In this document: in pieces, positions 5,704-13,290 of the stretch
Numbering within the stretch: the stretch's first letter is position 1
Layout of the letters: every line of letters starts with the position of its first letter
Source of the DNA: Roseburia sp.
GTDB lineage: Bacteria > Bacillota > Clostridia > Lachnospirales > Lachnospiraceae
Assembly: GCA_017621905.1 (NCBI GenBank)
Contig: JAGASC010000120.1
Span: 1-14,865 of the forward strand
Direction of reading: 5' to 3'
DNA: 14,865 nt
Notes under the pieces: model-generated
Seen by the model: only the letters and a program-made list of their open reading frames with translations
What the model was told of the DNA's origin: nothing
The model's database searches: none
Program-made: the position numbers and the translations under genes

Positions 5704-7242
5704 ATGAGAAGAATAAAAAAGACAGTATTATTTTCCGTACTGATTGTTGCGGTATGCATGATATTTGCATATCCAACCAAGATAAAGGCAGAAAAGCCTG
5801 ATACCATTGCAGATGGTGTCTACATCGGTTCCGTCCATGTAGGCGGAATGACAGCAGAGGAGGCTGCCGCAGCCATTGACGATTATGTGGCAGTAGCAAA
5901 TCAGGCAGTGATTACTCTTTCCGCAGGCGAAAAGAGCATTGAAGTAATAGGCGAGCAGCTGGGAATTCACGTTTTGGATGCAAACGTGGTGCAGGAGGCC
6001 ATGGATGTAGGCAGGGTCGGAAGCCTGATTAAACGTTACAAAGACAAAAAAGATCTGGAGCAGGGCGCAAAGGTGATTCCACTGATACTAAATGTGGACA
6101 CTGCCACAGTGACAGCCCTTTTAGAGGAAGAAGCCGATAATTTAAACCAGGATGCAGTCAATAACGGACTGGTGCGCAAGGACGGCGAATTTCAATTTAT
6201 TGAGGGTGCACAGGGAATAGCGGTAAATGTCACGGATTCTGTCAGTATTATTGTGCATTCTATGAATGATGGATGGGATGGGACAGATACCAGAATTGAG
6301 CTGGCAGCAGAAATTGTAGAGCCTTTGGGAAGTAAAGAGGAGCTTTCTAAGATTCAGGATCTTCTGGGAAGCTACACTACCAATTACAGCGATTCCACCC
6401 AGAACCGCTGCACCAATATTTCTATCGCGGCAGGGCTGATTGATGGAACTGTTTTATATCCGGGAGAGGAATTTTCCGTAGCTGCGGCGATCGGTCCGCT
6501 GGATGCTTCCAATGGTTATGAACTGGCCGGCGCTTATGAAAATGGTCAGACGGTGCAATCCTACGGCGGTGGTGTGTGCCAGGTGTCCAGCACGCTTTAT
6601 AATGCAGTGATTCTGGCGGAGTTAGAAATCACCGAGCGTTCCAATCATTCCATGATTGTCACTTATGTGAAGCCATCCATGGATGCAGCTATCGCCGGCG
6701 ATTATAAGGATTTAAAATTTGTGAATAACCGGGAAACCCCGATTTATCTGGAAGGATATACGGTGGGCAAAAATGTCTATTTCAATATTTACGGTGAGGA
6801 GACCAGAGCAGACAATCGCAAGGTGACCTATGAGAGTGAAGTGGTATCCCAGGAGGATCCGCCTACCCAGTTCGTGGGAACGGCAGACCCGGCAGGGCAG
6901 ATCAGTGTAGCTCAGAGTAAGCATACCGGTTACGTGGCGAGACTCTGGAAGGTTGTGACAGTAGATGGCACGGAGGAGAGCCGTGAGGTTTATAACAAGA
7001 GCACCTATAAATCCTCTCCGAAAATTGTCAACGTGGGAACAGCATCGGAAGATCCGAATGTGACCGCAGCCATCAACGCCGCTATTGCGACCCAGGATGA
7101 GGCAACCATCTATGCAGCAGTGAGCCCGTATACACCGAATGCCAGCACGGTCATAAATCCGGCACCGCCGGCAGTGACACCGGAAGAACAGGCAATCACA
7201 GGCACGGTGGATGAAAGCCAGATTACAAACGGAGAAGAATAA
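5704..7242 (+). CDS. Secreted VanW-family protein with peptidoglycan-binding and G5 domains
   Basis: The protein is 512 residues. It opens with a signal peptide or anchor (MRRIKKTVLFSVLIVAVCMIFA, with a possible cleavage after TKIKA near residue 25), so it acts outside the membrane. Residues of about 30-210 look like the PG_binding_4 repeat found before VanW domains (DGVYIGSVHVGGMTAEEAAAAI). The VanW domain spans about 215-365 and includes its hallmark YGGGVCQVSSTLYN at 287-300. A G5-like domain follows (about 375-450, VARLWKVVTVDGTEE ending SSPKIVNVGT), then a proline- and acid-rich tail. VanW was named from a vancomycin-resistance cluster, but its biochemical role is not established; cell-wall association is likely. 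The start is set by AGAGGGAAAAG before the ATG and the promoter at 5643. Confidence 0.9.
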   Translation: MRRIKKTVLFSVLIVAVCMIFAYPTKIKAEKPDTIADGVYIGSVHVGGMTAEEAAAAIDDYVAVANQAVITLSAGEKSIEVIGEQLGIHVLDANVVQEAMDVGRVGSLIKRYKDKKDLEQGAKVIPLILNVDTATVTALLEEEADNLNQDAVNNGLVRKDGEFQFIEGAQGIAVNVTDSVSIIVHSMNDGWDGTDTRIELAAEIVEPLGSKEELSKIQDLLGSYTTNYSDSTQNRCTNISIAAGLIDGTVLYPGEEFSVAAAIGPLDASNGYELAGAYENGQTVQSYGGGVCQVSSTLYNAVILAELEITERSNHSMIVTYVKPSMDAAIAGDYKDLKFVNNRETPIYLEGYTVGKNVYFNIYGEETRADNRKVTYESEVVSQEDPPTQFVGTADPAGQISVAQSKHTGYVARLWKVVTVDGTEESREVYNKSTYKSSPKIVNVGTASEDPNVTAAINAAIATQDEATIYAAVSPYTPNASTVINPAPPAVTPEEQAITGTVDESQITNGEE

Positions 7243-7250
7243 GGTAAAGT

Positions 7251-7291
7251 AAGGGGCTGTCGCAAAACAGATACGTTTGCGGCAACCCCTT
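7251..7291 (+). other. Stable stem-loop between the VanW and AIR-synthase genes
   Basis: AAGGGG (7251-7256) pairs with CCCCTT (7286-7291), and the inner TCGCAAA/TTTGCGG (7260-7266 and 7276-7282) extends the stem with one G-T pair and a three-base mismatch on each side. The loop is ACAGATACG. The following bases AAGCCACATA contain no T-run, so this may be a processing or stability hairpin or a weak terminator. No distinct promoter could be fixed between it and the ATG at 7326. Confidence 0.55.
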
Positions 7292-7325
7292 AAGCCACAT
7301 ATATTGGTCCAGAAAGGATAACAGC

Positions 7326-8306
7326 ATGAAAATCGGAAAAGTTCCGGAGAACGTATTGAAACGCTCCGTTTTCAAACAAATACATACAAAAAGACCGGAA
7401 GTGCTCTTAGGAGCCGGAGTGGGAGAGGATTGCGCAGCGGTAAAGCTGGCACCGGATGAAGTGCTGGTGCTGTCCACGGATCCCATCACCGGAACCGCAC
7501 AGGATATCGGTACCCTGGCCATTCAGATTACGGTAAACGACCTGGCCAGCTCCGGGGCAGAACCGGTAGGCGTCCTTTTGACAGTGCTTTTGCCGGAGTC
7601 CGTGGAGGAGCCGGAACTGAAAAAAATGATGGCACAGGTGGAGGAAGCCTGCGCAAAAGCCAATGTACAGGTAATGGGCGGCCACACAGAGGTGACTGCC
7701 GTGGTAAGCCAGCCGGTAATCAGTGTGTGCGGTGTCGGCAAAGTAAAAGAAGGCCATCTGGTATCTACCGCCGGTGCAAGACCGGGGATGGACATATTGG
7801 TAACAAAATGGATTGGAATTGAAGGGACTTCTATTCTGGCAAAGGAAAAGGAAGATCAGCTGCTGACCCGTTTCTCAGCTCCCTTTATTGAAAAAGCAAA
7901 GTCTATGGATGTTTATATATCCGTACTTTCGGAGGCCGCAGTCGCCGTTCGGTCTGGCGTTAGTGCTATGCATGACGTCACAGAGGGCGGAATCTTTGGT
8001 GCACTCTGGGAAATGGCAGAAGCATCTGGCGTCGGACTAGAAATTGACCTAAAGAAAATACCGATCCGTCAGGAAACCGTGGAAATCTGCGAATTTTTTG
8101 GCATCAATCCCTATCAGCTCATTTCCAGCGGCTGCATGCTGATGGCCGCAAAGGACGGCAACCATTTGGCGCGTGAACTGGAAAAAGCGGGAATTCCGGC
8201 CACGGTCATCGGAAAGGCCACGGAGGGAAATGACAGGGTTCTGCAAAATGAGGATGAGCGGAGATTTTTAGAACCACCGAAGACGGACGAATTGTATAAA
8301 GTGTGA
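7326..8306 (+). CDS. AIR synthase-related protein (PurM/HypE-like fold)
   Basis: This 326-residue protein belongs to the AIR synthase superfamily (PurM, HypE, ThiL, SelD), which bind ATP and activate a carbonyl or carboxamide-type substrate. The N-terminal domain shows GAGVGEDCAAVKL and VLSTDPITGTAQDIG, then NDLASSGAEPVGVLLTVLLP and VMGGHTEVT. The C-terminal domain shows MHDVTEGGIFGALWEMAEASGVG and the tract LISSGCMLMAA. It is closest in feel to HypE, but the C-terminus ends DELYKV and lacks the terminal cysteine that HypE carbamoylates. No other hydrogenase maturation gene is nearby, so a hydrogenase role is doubtful and the substrate is unknown. AGAAAGGA before the ATG fits as ribosome site. 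The Lrp gene follows after 41 bp. Confidence 0.85.
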   Translation: MKIGKVPENVLKRSVFKQIHTKRPEVLLGAGVGEDCAAVKLAPDEVLVLSTDPITGTAQDIGTLAIQITVNDLASSGAEPVGVLLTVLLPESVEEPELKKMMAQVEEACAKANVQVMGGHTEVTAVVSQPVISVCGVGKVKEGHLVSTAGARPGMDILVTKWIGIEGTSILAKEKEDQLLTRFSAPFIEKAKSMDVYISVLSEAAVAVRSGVSAMHDVTEGGIFGALWEMAEASGVGLEIDLKKIPIRQETVEICEFFGINPYQLISSGCMLMAAKDGNHLARELEKAGIPATVIGKATEGNDRVLQNEDERRFLEPPKTDELYKV

Positions 8307-8347
8307 ACATAAATATTTAAACCAATATATCAGAAGGAGTATGCAAC

Positions 8348-8830
8348 ATGCGTGAAAAAATCTTAACATTTATAGAAAAAAACAGCCGTATCGATTTAAA
8401 ACAACTGGCAATCGTTCTCGGTGTAGACGAGGCTATTGTCATGAATGAGTTGGAAAAAATGGAAGAAGAACCTGTAATCTGCGGATACCACACCATCATT
8501 GACTGGGACAAAGTGGGCATTGAGAAAGTAACAGCCATGATTGAGGTGCGTGTAACCCCGCAGCGCGGCATGGGCTTCGATAAAGTAGCAGAGCGTATTT
8601 ACAACTATCCGGAAGTGAATTCTGTATACCTGATTTCCGGCGGCTTCGATCTTATGGTGACTCTTGAGGGAAAAACCCTGCGTGAAGTATCACAGTTCGT
8701 TTCCGAGAAGCTGTCTGCTTTGGATTCAGTTCTCAGCACCAAGACGAACTTCATTCTGAAAAAATATAAGGATCACGGAACCGTAATCGCAGAACCCACA
8801 AAAGACGAAAGGATACAGATGATACCATGA
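8348..8830 (+). CDS. Lrp/AsnC-family transcriptional regulator
   Basis: This 160-residue protein has an N-terminal winged-helix region (1-55: EKILTFIEKNSRIDLKQLAIVLGVDEAIVMNELEKMEEEPVICGYHTIIDW), in which the HTH helices are recognisable. A RAM/AsnC ligand-binding domain follows (about 60-145, VTAMIEVRVTPQRGMGFDKVAERI and SGGFDLMVTLEGKTLREVSQFV). Members bind amino acids and form dimers or octamers that control amino-acid genes. The N-terminus is shorter than in typical Lrp. A strong AGAAGGAG at 8332-8339 precedes the ATG. The stop overlaps the start of the aminotransferase in an ATGA, so the two are translationally coupled and the regulator probably controls, or senses products of, the enzyme. 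Confidence 0.92.
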   Translation: MREKILTFIEKNSRIDLKQLAIVLGVDEAIVMNELEKMEEEPVICGYHTIIDWDKVGIEKVTAMIEVRVTPQRGMGFDKVAERIYNYPEVNSVYLISGGFDLMVTLEGKTLREVSQFVSEKLSALDSVLSTKTNFILKKYKDHGTVIAEPTKDERIQMIP

Positions 8831-10005
8831 GAAATCCATTATCAAAAACCATCGTCACGATTCAGCCCTCCGGAATCCGTAAATATTTTGATATCGTAAA
8901 TGAGATGAAAGACGGTATTTCCTTAGGTGTGGGCGAGCCGGATTTCGATACTCCCTGGCATATCCGTGACGAGGCAATCTATTCACTGGAGAAGGGGAGA
9001 ACCTTCTATACCTCAAATGCAGGTTTAAAAGAACTGAAAATTGAAATAGACAAATATCTGACCAGACGTTACGGCGTTTCTTATGACTACAATAAAGAAA
9101 TTGTCGTTACCGTCGGAGGCAGCGAGGCAATCGATATTGCCATGCGTGCCATGTTAGATCCGGGGGATGAGGTGCTGATTCCCCAGCCCAGCTACGTGTC
9201 TTACGAGCCCTGCGCTGTGCTGGCAAACGGCGTGCCGGTCATCATTGAACTGAAAGCGGAAAATGAATTCCGGCTTACAGCGGAGCAGTTAGAGGCTGCC
9301 ATCACACCCAAAACAAAAGTTCTCGTGCTGCCATTTCCAAATAACCCCACCGGAGCAGTCATGGAGAAAAAGGATTTAGAGGCAATTGCCGAGGTTGTGA
9401 TTCGACATGACCTTTTTGTCATCAGTGACGAAATTTATTCTGAACTTACCTACCTGGACAACCATGTGACCATTGCATCCCTTCCGGGTATGAGAGAACG
9501 CACCATTTTGATCAACGGTTTTTCCAAATCCTATGCCATGACCGGATGGAGACTTGGATATGCCTGCGGTCCTGCAGATATCATCGGACAGATGATTAAG
9601 ATTCATCAGTATGCCATCATGTGTGCCCCTACCACCAGCCAGTATGCGGCGGTGGATGCACTGCGTAATGGGGACGAAGATGTGGCAAAAATGCGGGAAG
9701 AATACAACGGCAGACGCCGATATCTGATGCAGCGCTTTAAAGACATGGGGCTCTCCTGCTTTGAACCCTTTGGTGCATTTTATGTATTCCCGTGCATCAA
9801 AGAATTCGGCATGACATCGGAGGAGTTCGTGACGGAGCTTTTAAAAGCCCAGAGAGTGGCAGTCGTGCCGGGAACAGCTTTTGGTGCATGCGGTGAAGGA
9901 TTTGTGCGAATCTCCTATGCATATTCTCTGGATAGTTTGAAGAAAGCCATGGACCGGATCGAAGCATTTGTGACAGAGCTTCGCAGCCGGAAACAAGAAA
10001 TATAG
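8827..10005 (+). CDS. PLP-dependent class I/II aminotransferase
   Basis: The 392-residue sequence has the fold-type I aminotransferase motifs in order: LGVGEPDFDTPWHIRDEA (about 35-52), TVGGSEAID (about 98-106), LPFPNNPTGAV (about 165-175), the region DLFVISDEIYSEL, then the PLP lysine in INGFSKSYAMTGWRLGY (Lys234), and FVRISYAYS near the end with the carboxylate-binding arginine. These features fit the aspartate/aromatic aminotransferase group and the PatA-like subgroup common in Firmicutes. Substrate specificity cannot be read from the sequence. The start codon overlaps the Lrp stop by four bases. A trmL gene follows 16 bp after the stop. Confidence 0.93.
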   Translation: MRNPLSKTIVTIQPSGIRKYFDIVNEMKDGISLGVGEPDFDTPWHIRDEAIYSLEKGRTFYTSNAGLKELKIEIDKYLTRRYGVSYDYNKEIVVTVGGSEAIDIAMRAMLDPGDEVLIPQPSYVSYEPCAVLANGVPVIIELKAENEFRLTAEQLEAAITPKTKVLVLPFPNNPTGAVMEKKDLEAIAEVVIRHDLFVISDEIYSELTYLDNHVTIASLPGMRERTILINGFSKSYAMTGWRLGYACGPADIIGQMIKIHQYAIMCAPTTSQYAAVDALRNGDEDVAKMREEYNGRRRYLMQRFKDMGLSCFEPFGAFYVFPCIKEFGMTSEEFVTELLKAQRVAVVPGTAFGACGEGFVRISYAYSLDSLKKAMDRIEAFVTELRSRKQEI

Positions 10006-10021
10006 TAGAAAGCGAAAAGAT

Positions 10022-10525
10022 ATGGCAGAGTTAAACATTGTATTGTATGAACCGGAAATTCCTGCAAATACCGGAAATATCGGAAGAACCTGTGTAGCTA
10101 CCGGCACCAGACTGCACCTGATCGAACCGCTGGGATTCCGGCTGGATGAAAAATCCATTAAACGTGCCGGCATGGATTACTGGAAGGATTTGGATGTCAC
10201 AACTTATATAAACTGGCAGGAGTTCTGCGAAAAAAATCCGAATGCAAAGATTTACATGGCAACCACAAAGGGGCGGCATGTGTATACAGAGGTTTCTTAC
10301 GAGCCGGATTGCTATATTATGTTCGGCAAGGAAAGTGCCGGCATCCCGGAAGAAATTTTAAAAGAGCATCCGGACACGTGTGTACGGATTCCTATGATTG
10401 GAGAGACGCGGTCTCTGAATCTTTCCAATTCGGTGGCAATCGTGCTTTACGAGGCATTGCGCCAGAATCAGTTTGACCATATGAAATTGCAGGGAGAATT
10501 GCACCGGCTGAGTTGGGAAGATTAA
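10022..10525 (+). CDS. trmL: tRNA (cytidine(34)-2'-O)-methyltransferase TrmL
   Basis: This 167-residue SPOUT methyltransferase has the family motifs NIVLYEPEIPANTGNIGRTC (N-terminus), FGKESAGIPEEIL (motif 2) and IPMIGETRSLNLSNSVAIVLYEAL (motif 3, forming the knot that binds S-adenosylmethionine). The length matches stand-alone TrmL (YibK/CspR type). It methylates the 2'-O position of the wobble nucleotide of tRNA-Leu species in other bacteria. The start is an ATG at 10022 with only a weak AGCGAAAAG upstream, so expression may rely on coupling with the aminotransferase 16 bp away. Its position after a metabolic gene looks like simple operon sharing. Confidence 0.93.
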   Translation: MAELNIVLYEPEIPANTGNIGRTCVATGTRLHLIEPLGFRLDEKSIKRAGMDYWKDLDVTTYINWQEFCEKNPNAKIYMATTKGRHVYTEVSYEPDCYIMFGKESAGIPEEILKEHPDTCVRIPMIGETRSLNLSNSVAIVLYEALRQNQFDHMKLQGELHRLSWED

Positions 10526-10584
10526 GGTTGAAATGTAAGTTTGATAACTTGCTTTTCGTGGTGGCAGCTTCATCGTAAAGTGAT

Positions 10585-10590
10585 TATAAA
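10585..10590 (+). promoter_or_regulatory. Weak candidate -10 box upstream of the ECF genes
   Basis: TATAAA at 10585-10590 is the best -10-like sequence in the 165 bp between the trmL stop and the ecfA1 start. The 17-base-spaced hexamer TGGCAG (10562-10567) is a poor -35. A repeat copy lies just downstream, at 10600-10630. The ECF genes may instead be read from upstream. Confidence 0.25.
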
Positions 10591-10599
10591 GGCCGGATG

Positions 10600-10630
10600 T
10601 TTGTAACAGTTCAGCAATCTGGAGGGTTAC
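10600..10630 (+). repeat. Dispersed repeat copy before ecfA1
   Basis: TTTGTAACAGTTCAG (10600-10614) matches 5051-5065 at 14 of 15 positions and ends, 28 bases after its GTAAC, in GTTAC at 10626-10630. That is the same spacing as GTAAC to GTTAC at 5054-5081. Only the outer five bases pair here, so the hairpin is degraded. The remaining upstream sequence (10526-10599) shows no gene. Confidence 0.5.
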
Positions 10631-10690
10631 AGGCAGATGTAATGTTCGGACTACTGTGCTCGTTTAAGCTGCTTCGGAATGGAGAAAAAA

Positions 10691-11551
10691 ATGGGAATTA
10701 TAAAAGCGAAACAATTAGTGCATGAATATATCAGACGAGATGAAGATGGAAACGTGGAGTCTACTTCCACAGCCTTAGACCACGTGGATTTGGATGTGCA
10801 GCCGGGAGAATTTATCGCAATCTTAGGCCATAACGGTTCCGGAAAATCTACACTGGCAAAGCATATCAACGCATTACTGGCACCGACAGAGGGCTCCCTC
10901 TGGGTGGATGGAATGGACGTTTCTGAGGAGGAAAATGTTCTTCCGGTGCGCCAGACTGCCGGTATGGTATTCCAGAATCCGGATAACCAAATCATCGCCA
11001 GCGTAGTGGAAGAAGACGTAGGCTTCGGACCGGAAAATATCGGAATTCCTACCGATGAAATCTGGCAGCGTGTGGAGGAGAGCTTAAAAGCAGTTGGTAT
11101 GCTAAAATATCGTCATCACTCTCCAAACAAGCTTTCCGGCGGACAGAAACAGAGGGTTGCCATTGCCGGTGTTATGGCAATGCAGCCGAAATGCATTGTG
11201 TTAGATGAGCCAACGGCTATGCTTGATCCAAATGGACGCAAGGAAGTTCTGCGTGCCGCCCGTGAATTGAATGAGAAAAAGGGTGTGACTATTATTCTGA
11301 TTACCCATTATATGGAAGAAGTGGTAGACGCAGATAAAGTAATTGTCATGGATCAGGGCAAAGTCGTTATGCAGGGAACTCCACGGGAGATTTTTTCTCA
11401 GGTTGGGAAACTGAAGGAATACCGGTTGGATGTGCCACAGGTAACAATTTTGGCTGACCTGCTGCGCCAATCAGGGCTGAACATTCCTATCGGCGTATTG
11501 CATCGCGAAGAATTGGTGGAGGCTATTTTGAAGGCAGCGCAAATTGAGTAG
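10691..11551 (+). CDS. ecfA1: ECF transporter ATPase EcfA1
   Basis: This 286-residue ABC ATPase has a Walker A GHNGSGKST (46-54, Lys52), a Q-loop region FQNPDNQI, the signature LSGGQKQRVAIAGV beginning at 148, Walker B CIVLDEPTAMLD (Asp172, Glu173), and an H-loop ITHYMEE. The VVEEDVGFGPEN stretch and the C-terminal region fit the EcfA subfamily. EcfA1 with EcfA2 powers EcfT and interchangeable S-components that capture vitamins or metals. I chose the ATG at 10691 because GGAG at 10681-10684 lies six bases before it; an ATG at 10679 would add MEKK but has no ribosome site. EcfA2 follows after 32 bp. A weak -10 and a repeat lie upstream. Confidence 0.94.
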   Translation: MGIIKAKQLVHEYIRRDEDGNVESTSTALDHVDLDVQPGEFIAILGHNGSGKSTLAKHINALLAPTEGSLWVDGMDVSEEENVLPVRQTAGMVFQNPDNQIIASVVEEDVGFGPENIGIPTDEIWQRVEESLKAVGMLKYRHHSPNKLSGGQKQRVAIAGVMAMQPKCIVLDEPTAMLDPNGRKEVLRAARELNEKKGVTIILITHYMEEVVDADKVIVMDQGKVVMQGTPREIFSQVGKLKEYRLDVPQVTILADLLRQSGLNIPIGVLHREELVEAILKAAQIE

Positions 11552-11583
11552 CTTGGCAATTAGGAAAGGACATGGTTTAAAAT

Positions 11584-12465
11584 ATGTCAATTGTTTTGGA
11601 AAAGATCAATTTTATATACAGCGAGGAGACCGCCTATCAGATTCAGGCCCTAAAGGACGTGAATCTTACCATTGAAGATGGGCAGTTTATCGGAATCATT
11701 GGACATACCGGTTCCGGAAAATCTACACTCATCCAGCATTTTAACGGTCTGATGAAGGCAACCTCCGGGACTATTTATTTTAACGGTCAGAATATATACG
11801 AGGAAGGCTATCATTTGCGTGACTTGCGAAGTAAAGTAGGACTGGTATTTCAATATCCGGAACATCAGCTTTTTGAGACCACTATTTTGGAGGACGTGGC
11901 TTTTGGACCAAAGAATCAGGGGCTATCCAAAGAGGAGGCGCTGCAGCGGGCCACGGAGGCGCTAAAGAGCGTGGGAATGCCGGAGGAACTGTACAATCAG
12001 TCTCCCTTTGATCTATCCGGCGGGCAGAAGCGCCGTGTTGCCATTGCGGGTGTGCTGGCAATGCAGCCGGAGGTATTGATTTTGGATGAGCCGACGGCGG
12101 GCTTAGATCCGGCAGGCAGGGATGAAATCTTGGATTTGGTAGCCCGGATGCACAGAGAACGGGGAATCACGGTAATTCTGGTCTCTCACAGCATGGAGGA
12201 TGTGGCGAAATACGTGCAGCGTATTATTGTCATGAACCAGGGCAGTGTCATGTATGATGGCACACCGAAGGACGTGTTCCATCATTATAAAGAGCTGGAG
12301 ACAGTGGGCCTGGCAGCGCCCCAGGTCACTTACCTGATGCATGAGCTAAAGGAGCGAGGACTTCTCGTGGACACCGATGCCACTACGGTGGCGGAGGCGC
12401 GGGCCAGCCTGATGGAAGCCCTAACGGGAGTTCATTCGGCAAGAAAGGATTTTCATGTATGTTAA
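11584..12465 (+). CDS. ecfA2: ECF transporter ATPase EcfA2
   Basis: The 293-residue protein is a second ABC ATPase: Walker A GHTGSGKST (40-48, Lys46), Q-loop FQYPEHQLFETTILEDVAFGP, signature LSGGQKRRVAIAGV starting at 144, Walker B VLILDEPTAGLD (Asp168, Glu169), H-loop VSHSMEDVA. The Q-loop YPEHQLFE pattern is characteristic of EcfA2. It forms a heterodimer with EcfA1 and couples to EcfT. AGGAAAGGA at 11563-11571 lies 12 bases before the ATG, a little far, but the intervening ATG is closed by a stop. The last codons overlap the ecfT start by seven bases, so coupling is likely. Confidence 0.95.
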   Translation: MSIVLEKINFIYSEETAYQIQALKDVNLTIEDGQFIGIIGHTGSGKSTLIQHFNGLMKATSGTIYFNGQNIYEEGYHLRDLRSKVGLVFQYPEHQLFETTILEDVAFGPKNQGLSKEEALQRATEALKSVGMPEELYNQSPFDLSGGQKRRVAIAGVLAMQPEVLILDEPTAGLDPAGRDEILDLVARMHRERGITVILVSHSMEDVAKYVQRIIVMNQGSVMYDGTPKDVFHHYKELETVGLAAPQVTYLMHELKERGLLVDTDATTVAEARASLMEALTGVHSARKDFHVC

Positions 12466-13271
12466 GAGATATCACATTGGGCCAGTATTATCCGGCAGAT
12501 TCTGTCATTCATAAACTGGACCCGCGGGTTAAATTGTTTGCTACATTAATATATATTGTTTCACTGTTTTGCTTCAAGGGGGTGGCAGCCCTCGCTGTGG
12601 CGACGGTGTTCCTCTTCGGAGTGATAAAGACATCAAAAGTTCCTTTTAAGTTCATGGTGAAGGGCTTAAAGGCAATTATGATTTTGATGATAATTACGGC
12701 ATTGTTTAATCTGTTTTTGACGCCGGGAGAGCCGATTTTTTCCTTTTGGGTGCTGAAAATCACGAAAGAAGGCGTGTCCAGCGCGGCATTGATGGCGATT
12801 CGTCTGACCTACCTTATTTTGGGGACTTCCATCATGACGCTGACCACCACACCGAATCAGTTGACAGACGGTCTGGAAAAGGCTATGGCACCGCTCGCAA
12901 AGATTGGAATACCGGTGCATGCCATCGCAATGATGATGTCCATCGCCCTTCGTTTCATTCCGATTTTGGTTGAGGAAACGGATAAAATCATGAAGGCTCA
13001 GATGGCCAGAGGAGCAGATTTTGAGAGTGGAAATCTGGTAAAAAAAGTAAAGAGCATGATTCCGCTTTTAGTACCGTTGTTCGTATCTGCATTTCGCCGG
13101 GCGGATGACCTGGCGATGGCTATGGAGGCGCGGTGTTATAATGGTGGAAGTGGGCGGACGAAGATGAAGCCGTTAAAGTACGAAAAAAGAGATCGGGGGG
13201 CTTATGTGTTGGTGTCGGGATATCTCGTACTGATTTTACTGTGCAGAACATTTTTGCCCTGGCCGATGTAA
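12459..13271 (+). CDS. ecfT: ECF transporter transmembrane protein EcfT
   Basis: The 270-residue protein begins LRDITLGQYYPADSVIHKLDPRVKLFATLIYI, the conserved EcfT entry with the DPR motif. Hydrophobic segments follow at about 25-40, 45-60, 70-85 and 105-125, with a last one at about 245-265. Between them lie the two coupling helices with X-R-X motifs, MARGADFE (Arg near 183) and AMEARCYNGG (Arg near 224), which dock on the two ATPases. It also supports the S-components, none of which is encoded here, so the module must serve S-components elsewhere. AAAGGA upstream and a seven-base overlap with ecfA2 support the start. truA follows after 19 bp. Confidence 0.95.
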   Translation: MLRDITLGQYYPADSVIHKLDPRVKLFATLIYIVSLFCFKGVAALAVATVFLFGVIKTSKVPFKFMVKGLKAIMILMIITALFNLFLTPGEPIFSFWVLKITKEGVSSAALMAIRLTYLILGTSIMTLTTTPNQLTDGLEKAMAPLAKIGIPVHAIAMMMSIALRFIPILVEETDKIMKAQMARGADFESGNLVKKVKSMIPLLVPLFVSAFRRADDLAMAMEARCYNGGSGRTKMKPLKYEKRDRGAYVLVSGYLVLILLCRTFLPWPM

Positions 13272-13290
13272 GGAATGAAGAGAACAAAAA

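Noticed and set aside
10679..10690. ATG at 10679 as the start of EcfA1
   Set aside because: There is no ribosome site upstream of it, whereas GGAG at 10681 is correctly spaced for the ATG at 10691.
10526..10690. T-box or riboswitch leader before the ECF genes
   Set aside because: No T-box sequence, no known aptamer core and no terminator/antiterminator pair could be seen; the only structure is the degraded repeat.
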